A stretch of DNA of 64,000 nucleotides from Betaproteobacteria bacterium (GTDB lineage Bacteria; Pseudomonadota; Gammaproteobacteria; Burkholderiales; Burkholderiaceae_C): contig CANGHH010000016.1 of assembly GCA_947453725.1 (NCBI GenBank), forward strand, positions 1 to 64,000, written 5' to 3'. Positions within the stretch are counted from its first letter, which is position 1. Each line of letters starts with the position of its first letter. Under the pieces are notes generated by a model. The model searched no databases, was not told the DNA's origin, and was given only the letters and a program-made list of their open reading frames with translations. Below, piece by piece: positions 52,422 through 61,877 of the stretch. A program made the translations under genes and the position numbers.

Positions 52422-55400
52422 ATGCCTGCCAAACACCCCCTGCGCCGCAAGGCGCCCACCTTCCGGCGCACCCACCTCGCGGTGGCCTGCACCTCGCTCT
52501 GGGTCGGCGCCGGCGTCGCCCAGGCGCAGCAGGCGCCGGCGCCCGCCGTCAATGCCCAGTCGATCGTGGTGACGGGGATCCGCACCAGCCTGGACACGTC
52601 GCTGAACCTCAAGCGTGGCGCCCAGGGTCTGGTCGACGGCATCGTGGCCGAGGACATCGGCAAGTTTCCAGATACCAACCTCGCCGAGTCGCTCAGCCGC
52701 ATCAGTGGTGTGTCGATCGAGCGCAACAACGGCGAAGGCACCCGCGTCACGGTGCGCGGCATGGGCCCGGACTTCAACCTGGTGCTGCTCAATGGCCGCC
52801 AGATGCCCGGTGCCAGCATCGACGGCAGCGCGCCCAGCTCGCGCTCCTTCGACTTCTCCAACCTCGCCTCCGACGGCGTCGCGGCGCTGGAGGTCTACAA
52901 GACCAGCCGTGCCAGCAACCCGACCGGTGGCATGGGTGCGACCATCAACGTCCGCACCCAGCGCCCCCTCGACATCAAGGGCACCATCGCCCAGGTCGGC
53001 GTCAAGATGGTGGCCGACGACACCGCGCGCCGCCTGCCCAGCGAAGAGCAGGGCAAGAAGCTCACCCCCGAGGTCAGCGGCATCTACAGCACCCAGGCCA
53101 ACGATGGCATGTGGGGCATCACCCTGATGGGTACTTACCAGGTGCGCGACTCCGGCTATTCGCAGGCCGCGGTCACCAGTGGCTGGAAGACCTTCGACGG
53201 CAAGGTGGACAACGACTGGGGCGGATCCAACGCCCAGTGGGGCGGGCTGCCGCCGGCGTCGGCGGGTGCCATCAAGAATCGCCCGGTCGCGAACGCCGTC
53301 TACAGCGTTCCTCAGAATCTGAACTACTCGTTCACCGGCGTTCACCGCGAGCGCCTGAACGGACAGGCGACGCTGCAGGTCAAGCCGGTCAAGGATGTGG
53401 TGGCCACCCTGGACTTCGTGATGTCGGAACAGAAGTTCCGCCAGCGCCGGAACGACATTTCCGCCTGGTTCAACTACGGCGGCCAGTTCGGCGAGTACCA
53501 GACCGGCTCGCCATCGTCGCCGGTCATCTACGGCGAAACCATGGCCGGCTCCGACGTCGCGATGGGTGCGTCGCGCATCCAGACCAAGAACAAGAACCAG
53601 CAGGTCGGCCTGAACCTGAAGTGGAAGGCCAGCGACGCGCTGAGCTTCGACCTGGACGCACACCGCTCCACGGCTACCTCGGGTGCCGATGACCCGCTGG
53701 GCACCTCGGTGACCATGGGCACCGCGTCGATGAACCGCGGCGACACCTACGTCGACTTCAGCAACAAGTTCCCGGTGCTGAACATCAAGGGCGGCGCGCT
53801 GGACCCGTCGCTGCAGGAACTGCAGGGTTCGGTCTTCGGCAACAGCTACCAGAAGAACGAGGTCCAGCAGCTGCAGACCAAGGGCCGCTGGAAGATCGAC
53901 GGTGACAGCAGCCTCGATTTCGGCCTCGGGCTGACCGAGGTGAAGAACCGGTCGGCCTTCGCCAACGTGCAGCGCGATTCCTGGGGTGGCGGTGCGGCCG
54001 GCGGTCCCGCCGCCATGCCGGACAACATCTGGAAGGCCGACTCGATCAGCAAGTACTTCAGCCGCATCCCCGGCTCGAACGATCCGCGCCTGTACAACCA
54101 GATGTTCATCTTCAATTTCGAGGATCTGCGCAACGCGGCCATCAAGGCCCTGGGCTCGGATGCGCTGTTGAAGGCGTCCTTCGATTTCACCGACGACTTC
54201 CGCACGACGGAGAAGTCCTCAGCCCTCTTCGCTCAGTACAACCGGGGCTGGGACTGGATCGTGCCGATGGACCTGTCGGCCGGCTTGCGCTACGAGCGCA
54301 CCAAGGTCGAGTCGCCGAGCGTCGAGTCGGTCCCGACCGCCGTCAAATGGGTTGCCGACAACGAACTGCCCATCACGTTCAACGGCACGCGTGGCGCATC
54401 GCGCAGCGGCCAGTACAGCTACGCGCTGCCCTCGATCGACTGGAGTGCCGACCTCAGCAACCAGACCAAGCTGCGCGCCAGCTACGGCCAGACCATCGGC
54501 CGTCCGGGCTGGAATGCCATCCAGGGCGGCCGCACGCTGAACGGCCTGGCACGGATCGACGGCGGGACGGGCAACGTGGGCAACCCCGACCTGAAGCCGC
54601 TGCACTCGACCAACTTCGACTTGTCGGCAGAGCATTACTACGCCAAGGGCAGCTACGTGGCGGCGAGCTACTTCACCAAGTCCCTCAAGGACTACAACGA
54701 AGCCGTCATCACGCCGCAGACCATTCCCGGCCTGACAACGCCTGTCGGCGGTGCCTACTACAAGCAGGCCACCACCACGGGCGGCTGCCTGCCCAGCGAT
54801 TCGGGTTGCATCCGCGCCTACATTTTCGCCAAGCTGGCCAGTTCGCCGGGCGTCGACGCCACCGGCAAGATCATCACCGGCCAGTCCGGCGATCCGCTGC
54901 TGTCGTTCAACATGGGTACCTTCCAGAACAATCAGCAGACCAGCAAGATCAACGGCGTCGAGCTGAATGCGCAGCACATCTTCGGCAACACGGGCTGGGG
55001 TGTGTCGGCGAACTTCACGAAGGTGCGGTCGAATCGGAGCTACGACAACAACAAGGCCGGCGCGCAGACCGATGTGCTGGTCGGTTTGGGTGATTCCGGC
55101 AACCTCGTGGGCTTCTACGAGAACGCCGACTTCAGTGCCCGACTCGCCTACAACTGGCGCGGCCAGTTCCTGGTCGCCAACTTCGGCGGCGTCGAAGGCG
55201 CCCAACCCTTGTACGTCGAGCCTTACGGGCAGTTCGACCTGAGCATGGGCTACAACGTGGACAAGCATTTGCGCCTGCAGCTGGACGCCATCAACCTGAC
55301 GGACCAGTACGTCCGCACGCACATGCGCAACGACAACCAGATCGGCAGCGTGACGCAGCTGGGCCGTCGCTTCATGATCGGCGCGCGGTACAAGTTCTGA
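52422..55400 (+). CDS. TonB-dependent receptor, sugar-uptake type
   Basis: A 992-aa outer-membrane receptor. The signal peptide ends about AQA-QQ. The TonB-box-like region SIVVTGIRTSLDTSLNLKR is followed by the plug domain (IGKFPDTNLAESLSRISGVSIERN, VRGMGPDFNLVLLNGRQMPG), as in the Caulobacter/Xanthomonas carbohydrate-receptor group (TIGR01782). The barrel ends with the terminal phenylalanine RRFMIGARYKF. It would bring long oligosaccharides across the outer membrane. GGAG precedes the ATG. A LacI-type operator lies upstream, and a terminator follows at 55438. Confidence 0.92.
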   Translation: MPAKHPLRRKAPTFRRTHLAVACTSLWVGAGVAQAQQAPAPAVNAQSIVVTGIRTSLDTSLNLKRGAQGLVDGIVAEDIGKFPDTNLAESLSRISGVSIERNNGEGTRVTVRGMGPDFNLVLLNGRQMPGASIDGSAPSSRSFDFSNLASDGVAALEVYKTSRASNPTGGMGATINVRTQRPLDIKGTIAQVGVKMVADDTARRLPSEEQGKKLTPEVSGIYSTQANDGMWGITLMGTYQVRDSGYSQAAVTSGWKTFDGKVDNDWGGSNAQWGGLPPASAGAIKNRPVANAVYSVPQNLNYSFTGVHRERLNGQATLQVKPVKDVVATLDFVMSEQKFRQRRNDISAWFNYGGQFGEYQTGSPSSPVIYGETMAGSDVAMGASRIQTKNKNQQVGLNLKWKASDALSFDLDAHRSTATSGADDPLGTSVTMGTASMNRGDTYVDFSNKFPVLNIKGGALDPSLQELQGSVFGNSYQKNEVQQLQTKGRWKIDGDSSLDFGLGLTEVKNRSAFANVQRDSWGGGAAGGPAAMPDNIWKADSISKYFSRIPGSNDPRLYNQMFIFNFEDLRNAAIKALGSDALLKASFDFTDDFRTTEKSSALFAQYNRGWDWIVPMDLSAGLRYERTKVESPSVESVPTAVKWVADNELPITFNGTRGASRSGQYSYALPSIDWSADLSNQTKLRASYGQTIGRPGWNAIQGGRTLNGLARIDGGTGNVGNPDLKPLHSTNFDLSAEHYYAKGSYVAASYFTKSLKDYNEAVITPQTIPGLTTPVGGAYYKQATTTGGCLPSDSGCIRAYIFAKLASSPGVDATGKIITGQSGDPLLSFNMGTFQNNQQTSKINGVELNAQHIFGNTGWGVSANFTKVRSNRSYDNNKAGAQTDVLVGLGDSGNLVGFYENADFSARLAYNWRGQFLVANFGGVEGAQPLYVEPYGQFDLSMGYNVDKHLRLQLDAINLTDQYVRTHMRNDNQIGSVTQLGRRFMIGARYKF

Positions 55401-55437
55401 GTCAGGCGCCCATCGGCGCGCATGCCTCGAGAGCGTG

Positions 55438-55468
55438 AAGGGGCCGGTTTCGACCGGCCCTTGCTTTT
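55438..55468 (+). terminator. Intrinsic terminator after the TonB receptor
   Basis: GGGCCGGT pairs with ACCGGCCC around a TTCG loop, followed by TTGCTTTT. It lies 38 bp after the receptor stop and separates it from the halogenase-like gene. Confidence 0.85.
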
Positions 55469-55510
55469 GAGGTTTCAATACGCGCCGGGCCCGCTTCCGG
55501 GGACAGGCAG

Positions 55511-57043
55511 GTGAACGAGCGATTGCAAGCGGTGGTGGTGCTGGGTGGCGGATCCGCCGGCTGGCTGGTGTCGGCCTTGCTGGCTGCCGAGCACCCCGAA
55601 CTGCGCATCACGGTGATCGAGTCGACCGACGTGCCGGTGATCGGGGTCGGCGAGGGAACGTGGCCGTCGATGCGCGACACGCTGCGCCGCATCGGCTTGT
55701 CGGAAACGGCATTCGTCCGCCGCTGCCAGGTGGCCTTCAAGCAGGGGTCGCGCTTCGACGGCTGGCTGCGGGGCGACGCCGGATCGGCAGGCGACCGCTA
55801 CTACCACCCCTTCATGCTGCCGGTGGGCCATGGCGACGTGGACCTGGCAGCAGCCTGGCAGGCCACGCAGGCCGGGCGGCCCTACGCCGATGTGGTCAGC
55901 CCCTCGGTGCAGATCTGCGAGGCCGGCCGGGCGCCCAAGCAGGTGCAGACGCCGGATTTCGGCGCCGTCGCCAACTACGCCTATCACTTCGACGCCGGCC
56001 TCTTCGGCCTGATGCTGCGCGAGCACGCCACCGGCGTCCTGGGTGTGCAGCACCTGGTCGACCATGTCGAGGCCGTGATGCCGCACGAGAACGGCGACAT
56101 CGCCGCGCTGCGCACCCGCGAACACGGCGACGTGGCCGGGGACCTCTTCATCGACTGTTCCGGCCTCGCGGCGCGGCTCATCGGCGAACACTACGGCATG
56201 CCGCTGAAGAGCGAGCGCGAGGTGCTGTTCAACGATGCCGCGCTGCCGGTGCAGGTGCCGTATGCCCAGCCCGACGCGCCGGTGGCCCCGTGCACCGTGG
56301 CCACGGCCTGGGCCAAGGGCTGGATCTGGGACATCGGCCTGCCCGCCCGCCGGGGCGTCGGCTGCGTCTTTTCACGCGCCCATGCCAGCGAGGACGAGGC
56401 CCGGGCGGCGCTGCAGGCCTACCTGGATGCCACCGGCGCGCCGGCCGAGCGCCCGGCGCCGCGGCTGATCCGCTACGACCCGGGCTACCGCCAGCAGTTC
56501 TGGGTGCGCAATTGCGTGGCCGTGGGCCTGGCCTCGGGCTTCATCGAGCCGCTCGAGGCCTCGGCGCTGGCGCTGGTCGAGTTGTCCGCGCAACGCCTGT
56601 GCGCCGAGTTGCCGATGAGCCGCGCGAGCATGGACGCCGTGGCCCGCCGCTTCAACGACGACTTCAGCTACCGCTGGGCGCGCGTCATCGATTTTCTGAA
56701 GCTGCACTACCTGCTGTCGCAGCGCGACGACAGCGCGTACTGGCGCGACCACCGCGACCCCGCCACCTGGCCCGAGCGGCTGCGCGAGTTGCTGCCGATG
56801 TGGCGCCTGCGCCCGCCGGCGCGGCACGACTTCGGCCGCATCGATGAGGTCTTTCCCGACGCCAGCTACCAGTACGTCCTCTACGGCATGGGTTTCCGCC
56901 CTGACACCGCACCCCTGTCCCCGGCCAAACTGCAGGCTGCGCAGGCCTGCTTCGACGAGGCCGCCCGCCAGGTCCGCCGCCTGGTTGGCGGCCTGCCGGG
57001 CCACCGCAGCCTCCTCGCCCACCTTCAACAGACCGCCTCATGA
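55511..57043 (+). CDS. Tryptophan-halogenase-like flavoprotein, altered motif
   Basis: A 510-aa member of the flavin-dependent tryptophan halogenase family. The FAD loop is LGGGSAGW (residues 11-18), followed by VPVIGVGEGTWPSM, and a lysine equivalent to the catalytic lysine is K77 (VAFKQGSRF). The halogenase motif W-x-W-x-I-P is W271-I-W-D-I-G here, with the proline replaced by glycine. GTG 55511 has AGGCAG just upstream. A SapC gene overlaps its 3' end by 4 bp. Family members in sugar-receptor clusters have no proven halogenation role. Confidence 0.8.
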   Translation: MNERLQAVVVLGGGSAGWLVSALLAAEHPELRITVIESTDVPVIGVGEGTWPSMRDTLRRIGLSETAFVRRCQVAFKQGSRFDGWLRGDAGSAGDRYYHPFMLPVGHGDVDLAAAWQATQAGRPYADVVSPSVQICEAGRAPKQVQTPDFGAVANYAYHFDAGLFGLMLREHATGVLGVQHLVDHVEAVMPHENGDIAALRTREHGDVAGDLFIDCSGLAARLIGEHYGMPLKSEREVLFNDAALPVQVPYAQPDAPVAPCTVATAWAKGWIWDIGLPARRGVGCVFSRAHASEDEARAALQAYLDATGAPAERPAPRLIRYDPGYRQQFWVRNCVAVGLASGFIEPLEASALALVELSAQRLCAELPMSRASMDAVARRFNDDFSYRWARVIDFLKLHYLLSQRDDSAYWRDHRDPATWPERLRELLPMWRLRPPARHDFGRIDEVFPDASYQYVLYGMGFRPDTAPLSPAKLQAAQACFDEAARQVRRLVGGLPGHRSLLAHLQQTAS

Positions 57044-57750
57044 CCCGTCCCGCCTTGCTCGACAACGTCACGCACCGACACCTGCGCGTGCGCACCGAGC
57101 GCAGCGCCGTACTGGGCGATGCGCGCCAGTCGGCCCTCGCCCTGCCGGCCGAATTCCGCCAGCTGCAGGCCCACTTTCCCATCGTGTTCCAGCTCGTCGA
57201 GGGCGACGTCGGCTTTCAGCCCATCGCCCTTTTCGGGCTGGAAGAGGGCCAGAATCTCTTCCTGACCCATGCCGGCTGGGACGCCTCGGCCATGCCCATG
57301 GCGCTGCAGCGCGAGCCCTTCCTGATCGGCCGTGCGGCCGACAACAGCCTGCAGCTGCACATCGACCTCGACAGCCCCCGCGTCGTGCGGCCCGACCAGG
57401 GTGAACTGGGCACCGCGCTCTTCCTGCCCCAGGGCGGCTTCAGCGAATACCTCGACCAGGTGGTGGCCTTGATGGAGAGCCTGCACGCGCAGGCGCAGCA
57501 GTTGCCGGCCTTCATCGGTGCGCTGACCCGCCACCAGCTGCTCGAGCCCTTCATCTTCGACCTCGAGCTGCCCAGCGGTGAACAGTCGCGCCTGACCGGC
57601 CTGTTCACCGTCAACGAGGAGCGCCTGCTGGCCCTGCCGGGCCCGGCGCTGGAAGAACTGGCGCGCGAGGGCCACCTGCTGCCCGCCATGCTGCAGATCG
57701 CCTCGCTGGCCCAGCTGCCGGTGCTGGCCGAGCGCGCCGCCCGCCGCTGA
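57040..57750 (+). CDS. SapC family protein
   Basis: A 236-aa protein of the SapC family, starting MTRPALLDNVTHRHLRV. Conserved blocks: FPIVFQLVEGDVGFQPIALFGLEEGQNLFL, then FLIGRAADNSLQLHIDLD, and FIFDLELPSGEQSRLTGLFTVNEERLLAL. It is a soluble, probably cytoplasmic protein without known activity; the name comes from a Campylobacter surface-layer gene. It is consistently found with tryptophan-halogenase-like and cupin genes beside TonB receptors. The start overlaps the upstream gene by 4 bp (ATGA). Confidence 0.85.
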   Translation: MTRPALLDNVTHRHLRVRTERSAVLGDARQSALALPAEFRQLQAHFPIVFQLVEGDVGFQPIALFGLEEGQNLFLTHAGWDASAMPMALQREPFLIGRAADNSLQLHIDLDSPRVVRPDQGELGTALFLPQGGFSEYLDQVVALMESLHAQAQQLPAFIGALTRHQLLEPFIFDLELPSGEQSRLTGLFTVNEERLLALPGPALEELAREGHLLPAMLQIASLAQLPVLAERAARR

Positions 57751-57779
57751 ACGGCCGCTGCACACCACCCGGCTCCACC

Positions 57780-58787
57780 ATGCGCGCCATACCCGACTGG
57801 ACCGGCCCCTTCGATCCCGAGGCCCTGCCCGACGCCTTGCTGACGGCCGAGCGGCCGTATGTCGTGCGGGGCGCCTTCGCGCACTGGCCGGTGGTGCAGG
57901 CGGCGCGCCAGTCCGACGACGCCCTGGCGCGCTACCTGGTGTCCCACTACAACGGCGTGCACGTCGGGCTCTTCCAGCTGCCACCGGAGGCCCGCGGCCG
58001 CGTCTTCTATGCCGACGAGACGCTGCGCGGCTTCAACTTCAGCCGCCACACCGCGACGCTGGACCAGGTGCTGCTCGGCCTGCTGGGCGTGGCCGACGCG
58101 CCGCAGCCGCCGGGCCTGTACGTCGGCTCGACCACGGTCGAAGCGATCTTGCCGCGCTTCTTCGATGCCCATCCCATCGGCATGGGGCAGCGCGACGCCT
58201 TGGTCAGCCTGTGGCTGGGCAACCGCACCCGCATCGCCGCCCACTACGACTTGCCGGACAACCTGGCCGTGGTGGCCGCCGGCCGCCGCCGCTTCACGGT
58301 CTTCCCGCCGCAGCAGATCCACAACCTCTACGTCGGTCCGCTCGAGCCCACCCCGGCCGGCCAGCCGATCAGCCTGGTGGACTTCGCCAACCCCGACCTG
58401 GCCCGCTTCCCGCGTTTTGCCCAGGCCTGGGAGGCCGGTGAGCAGGTGGAGATGGTGCCCGGCGACGCCCTCTTCATCCCCAGCATGTGGTTCCACCACG
58501 TCGAGGGGCTGGCGCCCGTGAACCTGCTCATCAACGCCTGGTGGCGGCAGACGCCCGAACACGTGGACTCGCCGCTCGCCACCTTGCGCCTGGCCCTGAT
58601 GACCCTGCGCGACCTGCCCGAGAAGGAGCGGCGGGTCTGGCAACACCACTTCCAGCACTTCATCTGGGGGGCGGATGCCGACAGCTGGGCCCACATCCCC
58701 GAGGCCGCGCGCGGCCTGCTCGGGCCCATAGCCGAACCCCTTTCGCGCCAGGCCCGCGCGCAACTGCTGAGCCAACTGAAGCGATGA
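57780..58787 (+). CDS. Cupin-like (JmjC-type) protein
   Basis: A 335-aa protein of the cupin_8/JmjC-like group. AERPYVVRGAFAHWPVV begins the fold. The metal/2-oxoglutarate-type site is suggested by AHYDLPDNLAVVAAGRRRF (H-x-D), and the distal histidine by WFHHVEGLAPVNLLINAWW. Such proteins are Fe(II)/2-oxoglutarate oxygenases or relatives; the substrate is unknown. It follows SapC after 29 bp and overlaps the second halogenase-like gene by 4 bp, so it acts with them. Confidence 0.82.
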   Translation: MRAIPDWTGPFDPEALPDALLTAERPYVVRGAFAHWPVVQAARQSDDALARYLVSHYNGVHVGLFQLPPEARGRVFYADETLRGFNFSRHTATLDQVLLGLLGVADAPQPPGLYVGSTTVEAILPRFFDAHPIGMGQRDALVSLWLGNRTRIAAHYDLPDNLAVVAAGRRRFTVFPPQQIHNLYVGPLEPTPAGQPISLVDFANPDLARFPRFAQAWEAGEQVEMVPGDALFIPSMWFHHVEGLAPVNLLINAWWRQTPEHVDSPLATLRLALMTLRDLPEKERRVWQHHFQHFIWGADADSWAHIPEAARGLLGPIAEPLSRQARAQLLSQLKR

Positions 58788-60322
58788 CCAACACCCTGCA
58801 ACCGTTCAACCGTGTCGTCATCGCTGGCGGCGGCACCGCCGGCTGGATGATGGCCGCGCTGATGAGCAAGCTGCTCGGCAAGCAGCTGACCATCAAGCTG
58901 GTCGAGTCCGAGGAAATCGGCACCGTCGGCGTCGGCGAGGCCACCATCCCGGCGCTGCACACCTTCCACAACCTGCTGGGCATCAACGAAGCCGAGTTCA
59001 TGGCCGCGACGAACGCGACCTTCAAGCTCGGCATCAACTTCGAGGGCTGGAAAGCCATCGGCGAGGACTACTTCCACTCCTTCGGCTCGACGGGCAACGA
59101 CCACTGGAGCGCCGGCTTCCAGCACTTCTGGCTGAAAGGCCGGGCCGCCGGGCTCGCCCGCACCTACACCGACTACAACCCCGAGACGGTCGCTGCCTTC
59201 GCCAACCGCTTCGCGCACCTGCCCAACCAGGCGCTGAACTACGCCTACCACCTGGACGCGAGCCGCTACGCCCGCTTCCTGCGCGCCATGAGCGAGGCCT
59301 GCGGGGTGCAGCGCATCGAGGGCAAGATCGCCCGCGTGCTGCAGCACGCGGCCGACCACGGCGCCGCCCGCGCGGGTGACATCGCGGCGCTGCAGCTGGC
59401 CGACGGCAGCCGCATCGAGGGCGACCTCTTCATCGACTGCACGGGCTTTCGTTCGCTGCTGCTGGGCGAGACCCTGGGCGTGGGCTACGAGGACTGGTCT
59501 CACTGGCTGCCTTGCGACCGTGCCGTGGCGGTGCAGACGACCTCGGTGCGCGACGCCTGGCCCTACACGCGCTCCATCGCCCACCCCTTCGGCTGGCAGT
59601 GGCGCATCCCGCTGCAGCACCGCGTTGGGAACGGCCTGGTCTACAGCAGCAAGGAACTCAGCGACGCCGACGCACCCGACATGCTCAGTCGCAACGTCGA
59701 GGGCGAACTGATCACTCAGCCGCGCCTGATCAAATTCCTGCCCGGTCAGCGCCACAAGGTGTGGGAGCGCAACTGCGTGGCCGTGGGCCTGGCGGGCGGC
59801 TTCGTCGAGCCGCTGGAATCGACCAGCATCCACCTGATCCAGCGCCACGCCATCCGGCTGATGCAGCTTTTTCCGGCCGGCGGCGTCCAGCAGGCGGATG
59901 TGGACGAGTTCAATCTGCAGTCCCAGCGCGACCTCGAGCACATCCGCGACTTCATCGTGTTGCACTACCACGTCAACGCGCGCACCGATTCGGCGCTGTG
60001 GCGGCACGTCCGCGAGATGGCGTTGCCGCCGTCGCTGCGCCACCGCATCGAGCTGTTCCGCGAGACGGCGCGCGTCTTCCGGCCGAGCGACGAGCTCTTC
60101 GCCGAGAACTCCTGGGTCCAGGTGATGATGGGGCAGGGCATCACGCCCGAGCGCTACCACCCGGTGGCCGACCTGATGGGGCCGGACGAACTGCAGCGCT
60201 TCCTGGACGACATCCGCGTGCGGGTGCAGCGCATCGTCGGCGGCCTGTCGACGCACCAGGCCTACGTGGAGCATCTGTGCGCGCCGTTCCGCGGCGCGGC
60301 CGAGGCCCGCGCGGGCGGTTGA
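58784..60322 (+). CDS. Tryptophan-halogenase-like flavoprotein, canonical motif
   Basis: A 512-aa flavin-dependent halogenase-family protein. The FAD loop is AGGGTAGW (residues 14-21), the catalytic-lysine equivalent is K81 (FKLGINFEGW), and the signature W-x-W-x-I-P is intact as W271-Q-W-R-I-P276. It should bind FADH2 and might form hypohalous acid, but the physiological substrate of this sugar-cluster subgroup is unknown. ATG overlaps the cupin gene stop (ATGA). It is the last gene of the series; its final residues are Arg/Ala-rich. A chemoreceptor fragment follows. Confidence 0.85.
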   Translation: MTNTLQPFNRVVIAGGGTAGWMMAALMSKLLGKQLTIKLVESEEIGTVGVGEATIPALHTFHNLLGINEAEFMAATNATFKLGINFEGWKAIGEDYFHSFGSTGNDHWSAGFQHFWLKGRAAGLARTYTDYNPETVAAFANRFAHLPNQALNYAYHLDASRYARFLRAMSEACGVQRIEGKIARVLQHAADHGAARAGDIAALQLADGSRIEGDLFIDCTGFRSLLLGETLGVGYEDWSHWLPCDRAVAVQTTSVRDAWPYTRSIAHPFGWQWRIPLQHRVGNGLVYSSKELSDADAPDMLSRNVEGELITQPRLIKFLPGQRHKVWERNCVAVGLAGGFVEPLESTSIHLIQRHAIRLMQLFPAGGVQQADVDEFNLQSQRDLEHIRDFIVLHYHVNARTDSALWRHVREMALPPSLRHRIELFRETARVFRPSDELFAENSWVQVMMGQGITPERYHPVADLMGPDELQRFLDDIRVRVQRIVGGLSTHQAYVEHLCAPFRGAAEARAGG

Positions 60323-60331
60323 CGCGCGCGC

Positions 60332-60519
60332 CAGCGGCGAAGCAAAGTGCCGGGGTGGCGCAGCTGCGTGACGCCGTGGGGCAGATGGACATGGCAACGC
60401 GGCACAACGCCGCCTTGGTCGAGCAGCGTGCGGCGGCAGCGGAAAGTCTGAGGGGCCGGTCGCGGGAGCTGGTGCAGGCTGTGGCGGTCTTCAAGCTGGC
60501 GCGAAAGCCGGCCCACTCT
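60332..60519 (+). pseudogene. Methyl-accepting chemotaxis protein 3' fragment
   Basis: About 60 codons reading KQSAGVAQLRDAVGQMDMATRHN then AALVEQRAAAAESLRGRS and VFKL. This is the end of the receptor signalling helix (Q-N-A-A-L-V-E-E-x-A-A-A-A-E-S-L, then V-F-K-L). No start or upstream receptor sequence is present; it begins directly after the halogenase gene. A gene remnant. Confidence 0.7.
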
Positions 60520-61393
60520 GCATGCCAGTCGCCCCGCGCTCCAGCAGGAAGGCGCGCAGCACGGCCAGGAACTCGTCGTTCTGTTCGGCGAAGGTCATGT
60601 GCCCGCTGTGCTCGAAGACGTGCAGCCGGGCCTGCGGCAGCCGCGCCGCGATGCCTTCGGCCGCGGCCACCGAGCAGGTGCGGTCGTGCCGCCCGGCCAG
60701 CACCAGAACGGGCTGCGGCACGCCCCCCAGGCGGTCCTCGACCTCGATGCCGCCGTAACCGCCCGCCGCGAACAGGCGCAGCACCTCCGGTGCGCCGACC
60801 ATGCCGGCGGTGCGGCGTTCGAACTCGGCGATGCGCGGATCCAGCGGGTTGCCGAAGTGGAAGGGCAGCTGCAGGCGCAGCAGCTCGGCGACGTCCGCCG
60901 CGGTCTGCGCCGTGGCCTCGCGCGCCCAGGACTGCGTCACCTGCTCGCGCAGGGCCAGCGGCTCGAAGCGCGCCAGTTCGGCTTCGACGTGCGACATCAG
61001 CGCCGCGCTGCTGCCGACGCCGCAGGACACGATGGTCTGCGAGGCGGCGCCCGGGAAGTCGACCGCCTGCTGCAGCGCGACGAAGGCGCCGTAGGAATGG
61101 CCCAGCACCGCGTAGCGCGGCAGCCCGAGGGCACGCGCCAGCAGGCCGACGTCGGCCGCGTGCTGCGCCAGCGTCCAGGTGGCCACGGGCGGGCGGCCTG
61201 AGCGGCCGTTGGCGCGCTGGTCGACCAGGATCAGCCGGCAGCGGTCGCCCAGCGCGTCCAGGTAATCGCCGAACATGTGGTGGTCCAGGCCCGGCCCGCC
61301 GTGCAGCAGGATCAAGGGGTGGCCCTGCCCGCGCTCGACGATGAAGAGTTCGGTGTCGCCGATGTCGACCAGGTGACCTTCGGAAGGGGGCAT
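60491..61393 (-). CDS. Alpha/beta hydrolase (proline iminopeptidase-like)
   Basis: A 300-aa alpha/beta hydrolase. The oxyanion region is LILLHGGPGLDHHMF, the nucleophile elbow is LGHSYGAF (G-H-S-Y-G), the acid is in VLVLAGRHDRTC, and the histidine is in FEHSGHMTF. HGGPG is typical of the proline iminopeptidase and related amidase group. No signal peptide. The start MPPSEGHLVDI (61393) is used because GGAAGG-like sequence is weak, and the family starts near here; ATG 36 bp or more upstream is also possible. Substrate unknown. Confidence 0.85.
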   Translation of the reverse strand: MPPSEGHLVDIGDTELFIVERGQGHPLILLHGGPGLDHHMFGDYLDALGDRCRLILVDQRANGRSGRPPVATWTLAQHAADVGLLARALGLPRYAVLGHSYGAFVALQQAVDFPGAASQTIVSCGVGSSAALMSHVEAELARFEPLALREQVTQSWAREATAQTAADVAELLRLQLPFHFGNPLDPRIAEFERRTAGMVGAPEVLRLFAAGGYGGIEVEDRLGGVPQPVLVLAGRHDRTCSVAAAEGIAARLPQARLHVFEHSGHMTFAEQNDEFLAVLRAFLLERGATGMQSGPAFAPA

Positions 61394-61510
61394 GCAGGGC
61401 CTCGATGGCGTTTGGGGAAGCGGCATTCTGCGCGAGCAGCGGCGCCGCCTGCGAGCCACCCGCAGACCCGACAGGCTCGCGGATGTCAGCACCCTGGCAG
61501 CTTGGCGCCG

Positions 61511-61750
61511 ATGCCATCGACAAGCCCGCTGACAACCCCGCTGAACGAGCCCGACAGGCCGGCCCTGCCAACCCTGGCCCCAGCCCCGGCAGGCGCGCCA
61601 GCAGCGGCCTGCGCCGCGGGTGTGCTGACCGTGCTCTACGACGGCGCTTGCCCGCTGTGCCGCCGCGAGATCGCGCCGTACCGCGGGCGGTTGTTCGCGC
61701 TCCGCCCATCCAAGCCGGCGTGTCGAGCGGTTCGTGGCGCACGCGCCTGA
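61511..61750 (+). pseudogene. DCC-family (DUF393) oxidoreductase fragment
   Basis: A 79-codon frame whose residues about 46-65 read VLTVLYDGACPLCRREIAPYRG, the C-x2-C start of DCC-type thiol-disulfide oxidoreductases. The conserved middle and end of the family are missing; after LFALRPSKPA the frame runs out. The N-terminal 45 residues are low-complexity P/A/T. It lies between the alpha/beta hydrolase and the M13 peptidase genes. Probably inactive. Confidence 0.6.
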
Positions 61751-61877
61751 CGTCGATGCACCGTACCCAAGGCGACACCGTGGTTGGCTGGGCAAAGTTG
61801 GGCAAGCCGGCCCCGCGTTGCCCGGGGCGGCCGGGCGACGGCATCCTCTTCCGCGACGCTGATTCGGGGCCGCCCGC

